Shown here piece by piece: positions 8,926 to 17,670 of a DNA stretch of 64,000 nucleotides. Position numbers and translations under genes: made by a program. Numbering within the stretch: the first letter of the stretch is position 1; each line of letters begins with the position of its first letter. The stretch is from Frankia sp. RB7. GTDB taxonomy: Bacteria > Pseudomonadota > Alphaproteobacteria > Rhizobiales > Xanthobacteraceae. The DNA lies in NCBI GenBank assembly GCA_030403585.1, contig JAUEPE010000017.1, positions 62,001 to 126,000 on the forward strand, given 5' to 3'. The notes beneath the pieces are model-generated. The model ran no database searches. It was not told where the DNA came from and saw only the letters and a program-made list of their open reading frames with translations.

Positions 8926-10362
8926 ATGAAGACCCCGATTATTCAAATGTTGATTATTATATTGCTCGCTGGCGCATCCCCATCTTTTGCGCAAGACGCC
9001 ATTTCTCCAGGGAAACGCTGGCTTGATCATCTAACTAACGATTTGCTTCCGTTCTGGACCTCGGAAGCGGCCCTAGGAAAGCCGGTAGGGACGTTTCCGT
9101 CGACAAGGTGTGATGATGGCTCGCTCTATTACGATAGAATGCCGTGCCCCGAAATTGGTCCTCTCCGATCTTTGAATGAGCGGTATACCGTGGCGCTCTC
9201 CCGCCAAGCGTTTGGATATGGGGTGGCATTTCACCTGACTGGAGAACGCAGGTACCTCGCTATGATGAAGGCGGGAATCGATTTCATTCGTGGGAACGCA
9301 ATGGACCGATCAAATGGAGGTATGGCGACAACGCAATATATTTTGAAAGACTCGTGGGGACCCGCCCCCGGTCTTCGGACGCCCCAACAGCTGGCCTACG
9401 GGTTACTCGGTATGGCGTTCTATTATTACCTGACCGGTGACAACGATGTCTTGCAAGACGTTATCTCCGTAAAAGACTACATCTTCGAAAAGTACTCAAT
9501 CAAAGGAGGAGCGCTACAATCGCAACTAGCTTTCCGAGCGGGCGCAACGCGAGAGGACAAACAGCTCGTCTCGCAACTCGATCAAATGAACACTTACCTC
9601 GTCTTGCTCACCCCTTTGCTTCCGGAACCTACTCGTGGCGATTGGAACGAAGTCCTTCTCCGGCTCTCTAAAGTCATGATGGACCAGTTTTACTCACCAA
9701 GTAGCAAGCTATTTTTCAGGGCCGCCAACAAACCATCCGATACCGACCTGGCTGTGACGCCCACAGATTTTGGGCATAACGCAAAGGCGCTTTGGATGAT
9801 ACGGTTCGCCGGGTTGCTCACTGGTCACAGCGAGCTGGTTCGATTTGCGGAAGACAATTCTCAATCCTTGTTGGAAAGAGCTTATCTCTCAGATTGCGGC
9901 TGCTGGGCGGGTGGAGTTCTCGCGAAAGGACGGCTAGATTTGGACAAGCCGTGGTGGGTGTACGCAGAGCTCGATCAGCTTGCCGGTACGTTAGCGCTTA
10001 CAAACCCTCAATATGCGCGGTACCTTCCAGCGACGTACGATTATTGGTTCGCCCACTTCGTCGATCGTCAGTTTGGTGAGGTTTGGAATGGGGTCGAGGG
10101 GAAAACGCATAAGCCCCAACGGAACCTTCCGAAGCAGTGGGAGTGGAAAAACGCTTATCACTCGTTCGAACATGCTTTGGTGGGCTATATCGTTGGTCAG
10201 TCGCTCGCAGACCAACCAGTGACGCTCTACTACGCCCTATCCGGCAAAGAAGCCGCAAAATCGGCGCATCCGTATTACTTCTCAGGAAAGATAGAAAGAA
10301 TTGACGAGGAAGCCGCCGGGGACGGGCAAATGCAAAAAATTACGTTCAGTAAAGTCCACTGA
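8926..10362 (+). CDS. Secreted alpha/alpha-barrel protein, N-acylglucosamine 2-epimerase-like fold
   Basis: The frame is open from a GTG at 8881, but ATG 8926 follows an AAAGG site and gives a clean signal peptide (MKTPIIQMLIIILLAGASPS, then FAQ), so I chose the shorter 478-residue form. The mature part has repeated aromatic helix motifs (AYGLLGMAFYYYLTGD, WWVYAELDQLAGTLAL) and ends with WKNAYHSFEHALVGYI, which resembles the last helix pair of the AGE / six-hairpin glycosidase superfamily. A periplasmic role on sugars is plausible but no substrate can be assigned. It lies 86 bp after the RND gene, and no link to it is evident. Confidence 0.7.
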   Translation: MKTPIIQMLIIILLAGASPSFAQDAISPGKRWLDHLTNDLLPFWTSEAALGKPVGTFPSTRCDDGSLYYDRMPCPEIGPLRSLNERYTVALSRQAFGYGVAFHLTGERRYLAMMKAGIDFIRGNAMDRSNGGMATTQYILKDSWGPAPGLRTPQQLAYGLLGMAFYYYLTGDNDVLQDVISVKDYIFEKYSIKGGALQSQLAFRAGATREDKQLVSQLDQMNTYLVLLTPLLPEPTRGDWNEVLLRLSKVMMDQFYSPSSKLFFRAANKPSDTDLAVTPTDFGHNAKALWMIRFAGLLTGHSELVRFAEDNSQSLLERAYLSDCGCWAGGVLAKGRLDLDKPWWVYAELDQLAGTLALTNPQYARYLPATYDYWFAHFVDRQFGEVWNGVEGKTHKPQRNLPKQWEWKNAYHSFEHALVGYIVGQSLADQPVTLYYALSGKEAAKSAHPYYFSGKIERIDEEAAGDGQMQKITFSKVH

Positions 10363-10641
10363 GACGCACAAAACAAGCAAGATTGCGCTCTGCGTGCAAA
10401 CGTTCTTGAGAGCTTCTGCTATCTCCATTGCTTCGTCGTGGCGTTGTGGAACCCTTAACTCAGGACTGTCGTAGCGATCAATGCGCCGGGCGGGGAGCTT
10501 CGCGCTAGCTTGTCGTAGCGTGTTGCTATACTGGAGAAACACTCAGACGACTTGTAGCTGCTCAACGGCGCGCGACTACCGGACTAATCTTATTTTCCCG
10601 CTCGCTCGCCATCGCGTTCTCTACCGCGTCAGATCTTGTCC

Positions 10642-11190
10642 TCAGCATCGCCCACGAGTGATTTCGCGCAGCAGGTTTAGGCGGTGGAGAGAGGCTGAAT
10701 TGATCAACCCCTCAAAGAAAGCGTGTTGCTGGCGCACCTGCACATAGACCTCCATGCTGATGGACTTTTGATCTAGCCCGTACGCCGAGAGGCGGCGGTC
10801 GATTTCAGCCGCAGCGGTCGTGTTGACCCGCCAGTCCAGAACATTATTTGCGATATGCCCTTTCGCGACGTCCTTTGCATGGTCGGCGATGCCGACGAGA
10901 TCTATTTGGCTCAACGCGATTTCAACGGCTCTGTAACGAAAGGCCTCAAGAAGCTTATGACGCAACGATCGATAGCGTCGAATTTCCCAAGATAGCTCCG
11001 CCACGTCAAACGCCAGTAACCACTCGATCGCGGATCTCGGGGCGATGTCGCCGAGTACGATGCGCTGGAGTGCGTCGTATTGCTCGCGGCTTTCCCCGGG
11101 CAGCAACAAGGGTTCAGGTCTTAGGATCTCCAGCTCGGCTGGCAGGACGTGAGATGTCGGGCACGTCGTGATGTGGAAAGGACCATTCAT
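10642..11190 (-). CDS. Conserved hypothetical protein coupled to HNH relic
   Basis: The 182-residue protein has no domain I recognise. It reads as a real protein, with balanced composition and long amphipathic helices such as ELSWEIRRYRSLRHKLLEAF. The ATG at 11190 overlaps the stop of the upstream HNH frame as ATGA, which supports this start over the longer frame to 11322. Its partner lost its 5' end to an IS630 fragment, so its original promoter is probably gone. The 280 bp downstream (10363-10641) contain no clear gene. Confidence 0.55.
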   Translation of the reverse strand: MNGPFHITTCPTSHVLPAELEILRPEPLLLPGESREQYDALQRIVLGDIAPRSAIEWLLAFDVAELSWEIRRYRSLRHKLLEAFRYRAVEIALSQIDLVGIADHAKDVAKGHIANNVLDWRVNTTAAAEIDRRLSAYGLDQKSISMEVYVQVRQQHAFFEGLINSASLHRLNLLREITRGRC

Positions 11191-11470
11191 CTGGACGGTG
11201 CCCCAAGCGACGCGACCTTTGGTCCGGGCGATCTGGGCGCCACGTCTGCGGTGGCATGGACCGGGCTGGTGACCCAGAGGTCCCTTGCAGCGGGCAACGG
11301 GTCCACCTGCATGTCCGCCCACCAGGCCCTTTCATTACCTTGCCGGTGCAGCGCCTGATGGTGAGACCGACATAAAGGGACGGTAAACTCATCGCTGACC
11401 TTGCGCCCGAGCGCGCGCGGCTGCGCGAACTTGAGATGATGCGCATCCACTGGGGTTCTCGCGATAAGCC
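11187..11470 (-). pseudogene. HNH endonuclease-like protein, 5' end lost
   Basis: The frame carries the hallmark of a small HNH-like family: RTPVDAHHLKFAQPRALG, then VPLCRSHHQALHRQGNE, then AWWADMQVDPLPAARDLW. The usual upstream portion, including the CLxCG zinc pair, is absent. Immediately before RTPVDAHH the sequence becomes the N-terminal part of an IS630 transposase read in another frame. So this is the 3' two-thirds of an HNH gene cut by an IS fragment. It remains overlapped by the next gene (ATGA at 11187-11190). Confidence 0.6.
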
Positions 11471-11592
11471 AGAAGCATCTGCGCACGCTGCACCCGGCTG
11501 GCCGGCTCGGTTCGGGACCGCGAAACGGCCGTCAAACGCGCAACGTCTCCATCTGTCATGGCCACCTCAAGCGCTCGTCGCCATGTTCCCAT
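11466..11592 (-). pseudogene. IS630-family transposase N-terminal fragment
   Basis: From ATG 11592 the minus frame reads RALEVAMTDGDVARLTAVSR, then RTEPASRVQRAQMLLAYREN. This is the conserved N-terminal helix-turn-helix start of IS630-family transposases of this group. It then diverges into the HNH sequence around 11465. Only about 40 residues remain and the DDE domain is absent. The 207 bp upstream (11593-11799) contain no gene and should include the promoter of the TetR gene. Confidence 0.6.
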
Positions 11593-11799
11593 GATCTCGC
11601 TCCTCGTTCAGCTCTTCTCAAACGAGGAATCCACCAACATAATTCCGGTTCCATCCCTGCTCTCTTCATCGACGCCGGTTTCATGGAATCGCTCGTCTAG
11701 GCAACAACAATTGCGGTCCCCTTCTTCGAATTGACTTCTCGCTCAAACATACTTGGTTTATAGTTTTTCTATATTTAACGGTTCTCTCGAGGCGCTCGA

Positions 11800-12456
11800 A
11801 TGCGAAAGTCTCCCGAAGTGACACCGCCTTTCAACGGCTTCGAAAAGCCGGCGAAGCAGCGAATGATTGAGGCATCGCACAAAGTGTTTCTCGTTTACGG
11901 CATTCAGGCGATCGACAAGGTTGCGCGGCTGGCCGAATCGAACCTGGAAACATTCATGAGGTATTTCGGCTCGGGGGACCCCCTCATCGAGCGCTTCATC
12001 GACACGCAGATCGCCGAGGCGGAAAAAATCTGGCAGGAGATCGTAACCGATTATCCCGACCAGCCGGAGGCCCAGTTAAGACGATGGCTGTTTATGGCGA
12101 ACGGCACGTTCGGAGGCGAATTCGACCACCTCGTGAGCCCTGAGGTGACGCTATCCCGAACCGCCGCCGAATTGCCATGGCATCCAAAGCATAGCCTGCT
12201 GATCAAGATCGAAAATTATTGGCAAACGGAGCGGCACCGAGTTCTAAAGCTTTGTCGCCACGCTCGCCTCCGCGCCCCCCAGGAGGCCTGCGACAAGCTG
12301 CTCCTTCTCGTCCATGGGGCGCGCGGCCAACGAAGCGCCTTTGGCAGCCTCAAGCCCATGCGTCTCCTGGGTGAGGCGGGCGAGGACATTCTTGCAGCAC
12401 ACAGCTGCACTAGCAAACCACTGCCAGACTGGGATCCGTTAGATGACGAGGCCTGA
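11800..12456 (+). CDS. TetR/AcrR-family transcriptional regulator
   Basis: A 218-residue protein with a TetR-like N-terminal helix-turn-helix in roughly residues 20-65 (AKQRMIEASHKVFLVYG, then ARLAESNLETFMRYFGS) followed by a helical ligand-binding region. The HTH is a little divergent; the usual GxxxLYxYF recognition motif reads NLETFMRYFGS. It overlaps the next gene by 14 bases, so the two are probably co-transcribed. The ligand and target are unknown; the divergent HNH/IS remains upstream give no clue. Confidence 0.75.
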   Translation: MRKSPEVTPPFNGFEKPAKQRMIEASHKVFLVYGIQAIDKVARLAESNLETFMRYFGSGDPLIERFIDTQIAEAEKIWQEIVTDYPDQPEAQLRRWLFMANGTFGGEFDHLVSPEVTLSRTAAELPWHPKHSLLIKIENYWQTERHRVLKLCRHARLRAPQEACDKLLLLVHGARGQRSAFGSLKPMRLLGEAGEDILAAHSCTSKPLPDWDPLDDEA

Positions 12457-12958
12457 CGAATCCGCTGTGGTCGTCTTCACCGCAGAGACGAAACAGAGCA
12501 TCTTGAGCCAGGGTGCTTCGGGAGATTGGGTGGTCAATCCCAAGAGCCTTGAACGTTGCCAATACCTGGTCTGCTGCCGTCGCGCCGACTGGAAGAACAG
12601 GCCGGACGGAATCGCGCATCGAACCGGTTTCCTGGTTGGACGCATTGCGAAGCTGGAGAAGCTGGACAACACCGCCAACAGCCGCGGGCAATCCCGTTTC
12701 CGTATTGGAATTGCCGAATACGCGGACATCAGCCTCCCTGAGGTTTGGCGCAAAGAGCTCCGCAATCCGATCGCCTATCAGGACTTGAAAGAGCTTGGCA
12801 TTGATCTGAAACGGCTGAAGTTTCAACCAATACCAGAGCATTTGGCTCCACCCCGCAAAGGCGCCCCAGGAAAAATGACGATAGCCGAAGCGAAGAAAGC
12901 GTTGGCGGCCACTTTCGGCGTGAGGGTCGAAGATATCGAGATCATCATCAAGGGATGA
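12443..12958 (+). CDS. Hypothetical protein, coupled to TetR gene
   Basis: A 171-residue soluble protein starting at ATG 12443 inside the end of the TetR gene. It contains CQYLVCCRRADWKNR and ends in a short helical domain (MTIAEAKKALAATFGVRVED). No domain is recognised. The same frame is supported by protein-like composition throughout, and the overlap implies co-expression with the regulator. A DNA-modification gene follows 118 bases later. Confidence 0.65.
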   Translation: MTRPDESAVVVFTAETKQSILSQGASGDWVVNPKSLERCQYLVCCRRADWKNRPDGIAHRTGFLVGRIAKLEKLDNTANSRGQSRFRIGIAEYADISLPEVWRKELRNPIAYQDLKELGIDLKRLKFQPIPEHLAPPRKGAPGKMTIAEAKKALAATFGVRVEDIEIIIKG

Positions 12959-13076
12959 TGGCCCCGGCGGTTAACCCAACGGCAAGATGAGGGGTTCTGC
13001 AGCCAGGACTTCCATCAAGTACTCTTTAAGTAGCGGATAATTTGTGGTATCTTTAGGCCTTCTTTTGGAGAGGCCT

Positions 13077-14387
13077 ATGAACGAACTCAGCATCGAACAC
13101 CTGCCGCTGGACACGCTGAAGCCAAACCCGACCAACGCCCGGCGGCATTCCCAGAAGCAGTTGCATCAGATCGCCGCATCCATCCGGGAGTTCGGTTTCA
13201 ACAGCATCGTCGTCATCGATGAAGATGGCACCATTCTCGTAGGTCACGGGCGAGTCGCAGGTGCCCGCATCGCTGGGCTGACGACCCTCCCTGTGTTGCG
13301 GGTTGGACACTTAACCGCCGGCCAGAAGATCGCCTTCTCGCTCGCCGACAACAAAATCGCGTTGAACTCCGATTGGGAAATGGACCAGCTGCGGGTGCTG
13401 TGGCGCGAACTCATGGGCGCCGAGATCAATTTTGATGTGGAAATAACAGGGTTTGGAACGGCCGAGATTGATCTCCTCCTTGATGGCGGAGCGAACGACG
13501 ATAAGCCGGATCGGAGCGATCCGATCCCTGCTGTCCATGCGCAGGCCGTCTCGCGACCGGGCGATCTCTGGGTTCTGGGGGAGCATCGCCTCCTTTGTCG
13601 AGACGCCTGCGATCCCTCATCGTTTGCTGAGGTGATGGAAGGCGACCAGGCACGCCTGGTTTTCACCGACCCGCCTTATAATGTCCCGATCGATGGGAAC
13701 GTGAGTGGCCACGGAGCGGTCAAGCACCGCGAGTTCGAGATGGCCTCCGGCGAAATGAGCACCGCCGAATTCACCGGCTTCTTGCGAACCGTGTTCGGCA
13801 ATATGGCGGAAGTCAGTCTGGACGGGGCTCTTTACTACATCTGTATGGACTGGCGCCACATGGGCGAAATGATTCAAGCCGCCGACGGCCCCTATTCCGA
13901 GCTGAAGAACCTCTGCGTCTGGAACAAGAACAATGGTGGCATGGGATCGTTCTATCGCTCCAAGCATGAGCTGGTGTTTGCCTATAAGGTTGGGACCGCC
14001 CCTCACCTCAACACAATCGAGCTCGGCAAGCATGGTCGTTACCGTACGAACGTCTGGGATTACGCCGGCGTCAACAGCTTCCGCTCAGGGCGCAATGCCG
14101 AACTCGAGATGCATCCAACCGTGAAGCCGACCGCGCTCGTCATTGACGCGATAAAGGACTGCTCGCGCCGTGGCGATATCGTCCTCGATCCGTTCTCAGG
14201 ATCCGGGACGACGATCATGGCCGCACAAAAGTGCCGCAGGCGCGCACGTGCGATCGAGCTCGACCCGCTCTATGTCGATGTCGCGATCCGCCGCTGGCAA
14301 TTATACACCCATACGCCTGCGACAATGGCGATCACCGGCGAAACGTTCGCGGATATCGAACAGCGACGTTCTGATCCGTTGCAGTGA
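13077..14387 (+). CDS. ParB-domain DNA methyltransferase (N4/N6 type, beta class)
   Basis: The first 100 residues form a ParB/Srx-like domain (LPLDTLKPNPTNARRHS, then ILVGHGRVAGARIAGL). The rest is an adenine/cytosine-N4 methyltransferase with the catalytic DPPYNV near residue 198 and the SAM loop DPFSGSGTTIMAA near residue 371, i.e. motif IV before motif I, the beta order. Such two-domain enzymes are typical of phages and integrated elements in this bacterial group. ATG 13077 follows a good TTTGGAGAGG site, so it was preferred to 13044. No restriction endonuclease is adjacent, so it is an orphan modification enzyme. Confidence 0.9.
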   Translation: MNELSIEHLPLDTLKPNPTNARRHSQKQLHQIAASIREFGFNSIVVIDEDGTILVGHGRVAGARIAGLTTLPVLRVGHLTAGQKIAFSLADNKIALNSDWEMDQLRVLWRELMGAEINFDVEITGFGTAEIDLLLDGGANDDKPDRSDPIPAVHAQAVSRPGDLWVLGEHRLLCRDACDPSSFAEVMEGDQARLVFTDPPYNVPIDGNVSGHGAVKHREFEMASGEMSTAEFTGFLRTVFGNMAEVSLDGALYYICMDWRHMGEMIQAADGPYSELKNLCVWNKNNGGMGSFYRSKHELVFAYKVGTAPHLNTIELGKHGRYRTNVWDYAGVNSFRSGRNAELEMHPTVKPTALVIDAIKDCSRRGDIVLDPFSGSGTTIMAAQKCRRRARAIELDPLYVDVAIRRWQLYTHTPATMAITGETFADIEQRRSDPLQ

Positions 14388-14644
14388 ATCTGCTGCGAGC
14401 AGTTTGCCCGCTTTGACGTATCGGCCCACTTCTTGATCGGCATCGCTTATTCGGCTATAAGGAACTGCCTCGCACGAGAGCCGGGTTGGGTCTCAGTAGA
14501 GACTTTGCGTGATGCACAAACCTGGCAGTTAATGCGTAAATGAAGGCGTGACGCCGGATAGGCCTGAATTCCAATCGGAGTTCGGCAATTTTCCGGAAGG
14601 CACGTCCTTCGGCCGTGCCCTCCTTGAAGACAGGAGTGTGACAC

Positions 14645-15063
14645 ATGCCCCGCAATTCACTTGGGCAGTTTGAGAAGGGTACAAGCGGCAATCCCACGGG
14701 ACGGCCGCGCAAGCCGCGTTACGCCATCTCAGATGAAACGCGGTGAGAGCTGACTTCTTCGATGCAGCCGACATGCCCGTTCCCGTGATCGAAGGGAATA
14801 AGCGTAGGATGATCCCCGCTCGAGAGGCTATCGATAAGCAGCTGATGCTGAAGGCGGCTTCTGGAAATATCCAGGCGATGCGCGAATATTACAAGATGCG
14901 AGATCGACATACGCTCGAGTATGTCAATCACCAGCTCACGAGCTTGTGGTTGATCATGGAAGGTAAGGACCGAATTCGGGACTTTCCGGAAGATGTAACC
15001 GATGAATTCAAGCAGACGCTTCGCTTACTTGAAATGAGAATCGACAAGAATTTCCTTCCATAG
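14645..15063 (+). pseudogene. DUF5681-domain protein, frameshifted
   Basis: The first 33 codons (ATG 14645) read MPRNSLGQFEKGTSGNPTGR, then PRKPRYAISDETR, the standard start of DUF5681 proteins found beside phage terminases. TGA at 14744 then ends the frame. The remainder of the domain continues one frame over from 14743 (ADFFDAADMPVPVIEGNKRR, then MIPAREAIDKQLMLKAASGN) to 15063. A one-base indel at the CGGTGAG sequence explains this. The overlap GTGA could alternatively allow coupled restart, but homologues are single chains. No terminase follows, so this is a prophage remnant. Confidence 0.75.
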
Positions 15064-15100
15064 AAACCATCCGATTTTCATGAAAGAACGAGACAGAGAG

Positions 15101-15122
15101 GAGGCCGCCAAAAGGCGGCCTC
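15101..15122. terminator. GC-hairpin terminator between convergent genes
   Basis: A perfect 9-bp inverted repeat GAGGCCGCC / GGCGGCCTC with an AAAA loop lies between the DUF5681 remnant (plus) and the first PEP-CTERM gene (minus). It has no long T-run on either strand, so strength is uncertain. Confidence 0.55.
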
Positions 15123-15147
15123 GATGTTTGGAGGAATAGCGGGATGG

Positions 15148-15798
15148 TCAGGCGGCGGTCGGCATGACCCCGTTTTGACGATGTCGGGCGAGCAAACCAA
15201 TACCGAGTGCGCCCAGGATCATCATGGCCCAAGTGGAGGCCTCAGGGACCGCCGAAGATAAGACCTCGAACCGAGTGATGGCACCCTCGAAGGTAAAGTT
15301 TCCGAGCTGATCCAGCTGCGTAAGCGACGTGAATGCGCCTGCATAGCTGTACACCGCGCCCGTGCCATCGGTGCCGTTGAACGAAATCTGATCTAGCGGC
15401 GGTAGCGGCTGATACTGAGAAAGATCCAAAGGCAGGATTGATGTGGAATAAGACGCCCCATCTAGCAGGACCTGAATTGAGCCAGTGAGTGTCGGAGCAA
15501 ATCCCGACCATTGTCCAAGCGGCCCACTCGGAGTGTCGTCATAAGAAACCTCGACGTAAAGAGGGCTTCCCGAAAAATTTGTTCCCGCAAGATCTATCGA
15601 TATGGACCCTGCGTTGAAAAACGTTTCAAACACAGACGAGCTGGAAACTGCGCAGGTCGAACAATGCGTCGATGGATCAATCGATACGGTCCCACTAAAT
15701 TTTTCACCGACCGCTAGAATCGGAAAGGCCGACGCCACAGTCGATGACGCCAGGCAACTAAAAATGACAAAAAGAATTCGGACAACTGAGATCATCAC
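15148..15798 (-). CDS. PEP-CTERM-like sorted protein with variant PEA signal
   Basis: A 216-residue exported protein. A signal peptide runs from the MM start to about AFP at residue 25. The body is rich in beta-strand-forming Ser, Thr and Gly. The C-terminus is PEASTWAMMILGALGIGLLA, then RHRQNG. Family members read PEPSTWAMM and end in RRR, so the second proline is replaced by alanine and the basic tail is weak. It may be sorted poorly. A cysteine pair (HCSTCAV) near residue 46 could form a disulfide. It is one of six minus-strand PEP-CTERM genes. Confidence 0.8.
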   Translation of the reverse strand: MMISVVRILFVIFSCLASSTVASAFPILAVGEKFSGTVSIDPSTHCSTCAVSSSSVFETFFNAGSISIDLAGTNFSGSPLYVEVSYDDTPSGPLGQWSGFAPTLTGSIQVLLDGASYSTSILPLDLSQYQPLPPLDQISFNGTDGTGAVYSYAGAFTSLTQLDQLGNFTFEGAITRFEVLSSAVPEASTWAMMILGALGIGLLARHRQNGVMPTAA

Positions 15799-15808
15799 TC
15801 AACTCCAA

Positions 15809-15946
15809 TTAGACTAATCTCCGGCATGTTGCTCGACCTGTCAACGGCATAGGGCCCTTCGACCCCCGCGGCGGAATGACGAGCACTACGAAGAGCAGAT
15901 TTATGGCAACCCAAATTGCTAACAGGGTTACGATGACGCGAAGCAT
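15809..15946 (-). CDS. Small single-TM protein, hypothetical
   Basis: A 45-residue frame from ATG 15946 has one strong transmembrane helix (MLRVIVTLLAIWVAINLLFV, then VLVIPPR) and a short basic tail. Similar one-helix proteins are frequent in this bacterial group. It lies just upstream of the PEP-CTERM gene at 15148-15798 on the same strand. A longer frame to 16084 looks like random extension. The surrounding 15799-16228 otherwise holds no gene. Confidence 0.4.
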   Translation of the reverse strand: MLRVIVTLLAIWVAINLLFVVLVIPPRGSKGPMPLTGRATCRRLV

Positions 15947-16231
15947 CAGATTGTGCCTCGCACCGACATGTCCGTCGGTGCAACAATGGGATTTGAAAAA
16001 TTTAGCCCGAAGGACTTCAGTCTTTTGCGCGGGCGGCGTTCTTTTGCACCCCGTTCCGCAACGCGGATACGATCGTCTGTGCAAAAGGTTGGCACTGGAG
16101 AATTAGTGATTGTCGTTGTGTCGACCTTCGGGGCCTGGGTTTGTGCGGCACCTCCGAGAATGCCCTGAGCGCTCCCTTTGGTCGTAGAAGGCCACTCCTC
16201 CCCCAGATTCCAACTTTCCGAGCGGCACAAA

Positions 16232-16255
16232 AAAGACCGCCCGAAGGCGGTCTTT
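16232..16255 (-). terminator. Intrinsic terminator of PEP-CTERM gene
   Basis: A perfect 10-bp stem AAAGACCGCC / GGCGGTCTTT with a CGAA loop, followed on the minus strand by a T-run (complement of the A-run at 16229-16234). It sits 24 bp after the stop of the gene at 16279-16974. The same hairpin recurs at 17624 and 18579. Confidence 0.85.
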
Positions 16256-16278
16256 CTGCATGCTGATCGGGTTCGCTA

Positions 16279-16974
16279 TTAGGCTGCGGTGAATGCAGAC
16301 GACGCCTGGTTGCTGCGGCGACGATAGGCCAAGAAGCCAACGCCACAGAATCCGAGCAGCATCATTGCCCAAGTGGAGGGCTCAGGGATAGCGCCGACTT
16401 CACCGACGGTGAAGGCGTAATAGTTCTCGGCCACGGGGTTTGTCCACGAGATGGAGCTGATTAGCCCACTGAACAGCACGAGACCATTGCCCTCCTGTCC
16501 AAAAACCACGCTACCATTCGCCTGAAGAGGAACACCTCCCCACTGAGACGACCCTCCACCACCGGCTAAAGTAAAGGTCAGCGTAGAGTCAAAGTCGAAC
16601 GAGGCGTTGATGCCGCCTTGTCCAAGGCTTACGATCGCTAACACCGGATTGAGAACAGCGGTGGAGAAAGTGATCGTGTCCGTGACGACCGGATTGCCTC
16701 CACCCTGAAGCTGAATGCTGCCATTACCAGGAGGGGCGTTGCTCACGGGACCACCCTGCCAAGTCGAGGCGGGCGACCAATTCGAAACGTAGCAATTCAA
16801 GCAATCGTTCTCTCCGGAATAAGTAACGGCTACGCTACCCATAGTGCCGGCAGCCGATCCACTCGTTGAGCTGATCGTACCCGAGGTCCAATTGGTCCAG
16901 ACCACAGTGGCGGCATTCGCTGCACTCATGGACCCGAACAGAGTTAGAGCAGCTCCAAAAAGAAGCTTCTTCAT
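16279..16974 (-). CDS. PEP-CTERM sorted protein
   Basis: A 231-residue exported protein: signal peptide MKKLLFGAALTLFGSMSAAN, then AA; a Gly/Ser/Thr-rich beta body; and a C-terminal sorting tail of IPEPSTWAMM, a hydrophobic helix (LLGFCGVGFLAY) and RRR. In known systems such tails are cut by an exosortase in the inner membrane and the protein goes to the cell surface or matrix. No exosortase is in this window. A cysteine pair (CLNC) sits near residue 60. The 413 bp upstream (16975-17387) hold no gene apart from the hairpin at 17343. Confidence 0.9.
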   Translation of the reverse strand: MKKLLFGAALTLFGSMSAANAATVVWTNWTSGTISSTSGSAAGTMGSVAVTYSGENDCLNCYVSNWSPASTWQGGPVSNAPPGNGSIQLQGGGNPVVTDTITFSTAVLNPVLAIVSLGQGGINASFDFDSTLTFTLAGGGGSSQWGGVPLQANGSVVFGQEGNGLVLFSGLISSISWTNPVAENYYAFTVGEVGAIPEPSTWAMMLLGFCGVGFLAYRRRSNQASSAFTAA

Positions 16975-17342
16975 TTCCAGACCCCTTTTAAATTATCATT
17001 CAAATGCAGCAATTAGAAATTAAGCATAATTTTAGCGCTTGAACAAGCAGTAATCTGTCGCAAGCCCATTCGTATTGAGTGGCTCTTCCAACTCGGGACC
17101 CTCCGGGTTAGAGTCTGTAGGAGCGGGCGGCATTACCCCTCGATCAAATATTCCGCGACTTCGAATGTGAAGAACAACCACCTGCCGCGGCAACGGCGAT
17201 TGCGGCGACGTAAGTAAATTGCCGCGCTTTCTCGGGCATGGCTCACCTTTACCCGCAGCCAAGTTCGATGGCATTCAAACCCAGCAGTAAATCTTGATCT
17301 TGATATGTCCCTCCGTGCTGCCGCGTTGCGAGCGGCAAAGCA

Positions 17343-17366
17343 GAGGCCGCCCGTTTGGGCGGCCTC
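17343..17366. terminator. GC hairpin below a PEP-CTERM relic
   Basis: A perfect 10-bp stem GAGGCCGCCC / GGGCGGCCTC with a GTTT loop, 22 bp after the stop of the degenerate PEP-CTERM fragment. It shows that the fragment kept its original terminator. Confidence 0.6.
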
Positions 17367-17387
17367 GTTAGGGTACGGGGTTTGAGG

Positions 17388-17570
17388 TCAGACTGCGGTG
17401 AACGCGGAAGCCTGTTCGCGCCGAAGATGGGCCACGAAACCGACGCCAACAAAGCCGAGCAACAGCATTGCCCAAGTGGACGGCCAAGGAACGGCCGTCG
17501 TGAAGCTCGTGAAGGCGTATTCGCCATCCGGCGCGGTACCGCCGCCCGGAAACGGTCTTTGGTCAACTCA
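17388..17570 (-). pseudogene. PEP-CTERM gene relic (sorting tail only)
   Basis: About 60 residues survive in frame: GGTAPDGEYAFTSFTTAV, then PWPSTWAMLLLGFVGVGFVA, then HLRREQASAFTAV. This is a PEP-CTERM tail whose PEP reads PWP and whose basic end is HLRR. No upstream body or signal peptide is present; the frame is lost before 17570, near the terminator of the next gene. It is what remains of a family member deleted between two terminators. Confidence 0.65.
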
Positions 17571-17623
17571 CCCGTTGGAGAGCTGTCCTTCGGCAAATCC
17601 GCGCCATCCGACCGGCTCAAAAA

Positions 17624-17647
17624 AAAGACCGCCCGAAGGCGGTCTTT
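17624..17647 (-). terminator. Intrinsic terminator of PEP-CTERM gene
   Basis: The same 10-bp stem and CGAA loop as at 16232, with a minus-strand T-run of about eight (A-run at 17619-17626). It lies 24 bp after the stop of the gene at 17671-18297. Confidence 0.85.
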
Positions 17648-17670
17648 CTGCATACTGATCGGGTTGGCTA

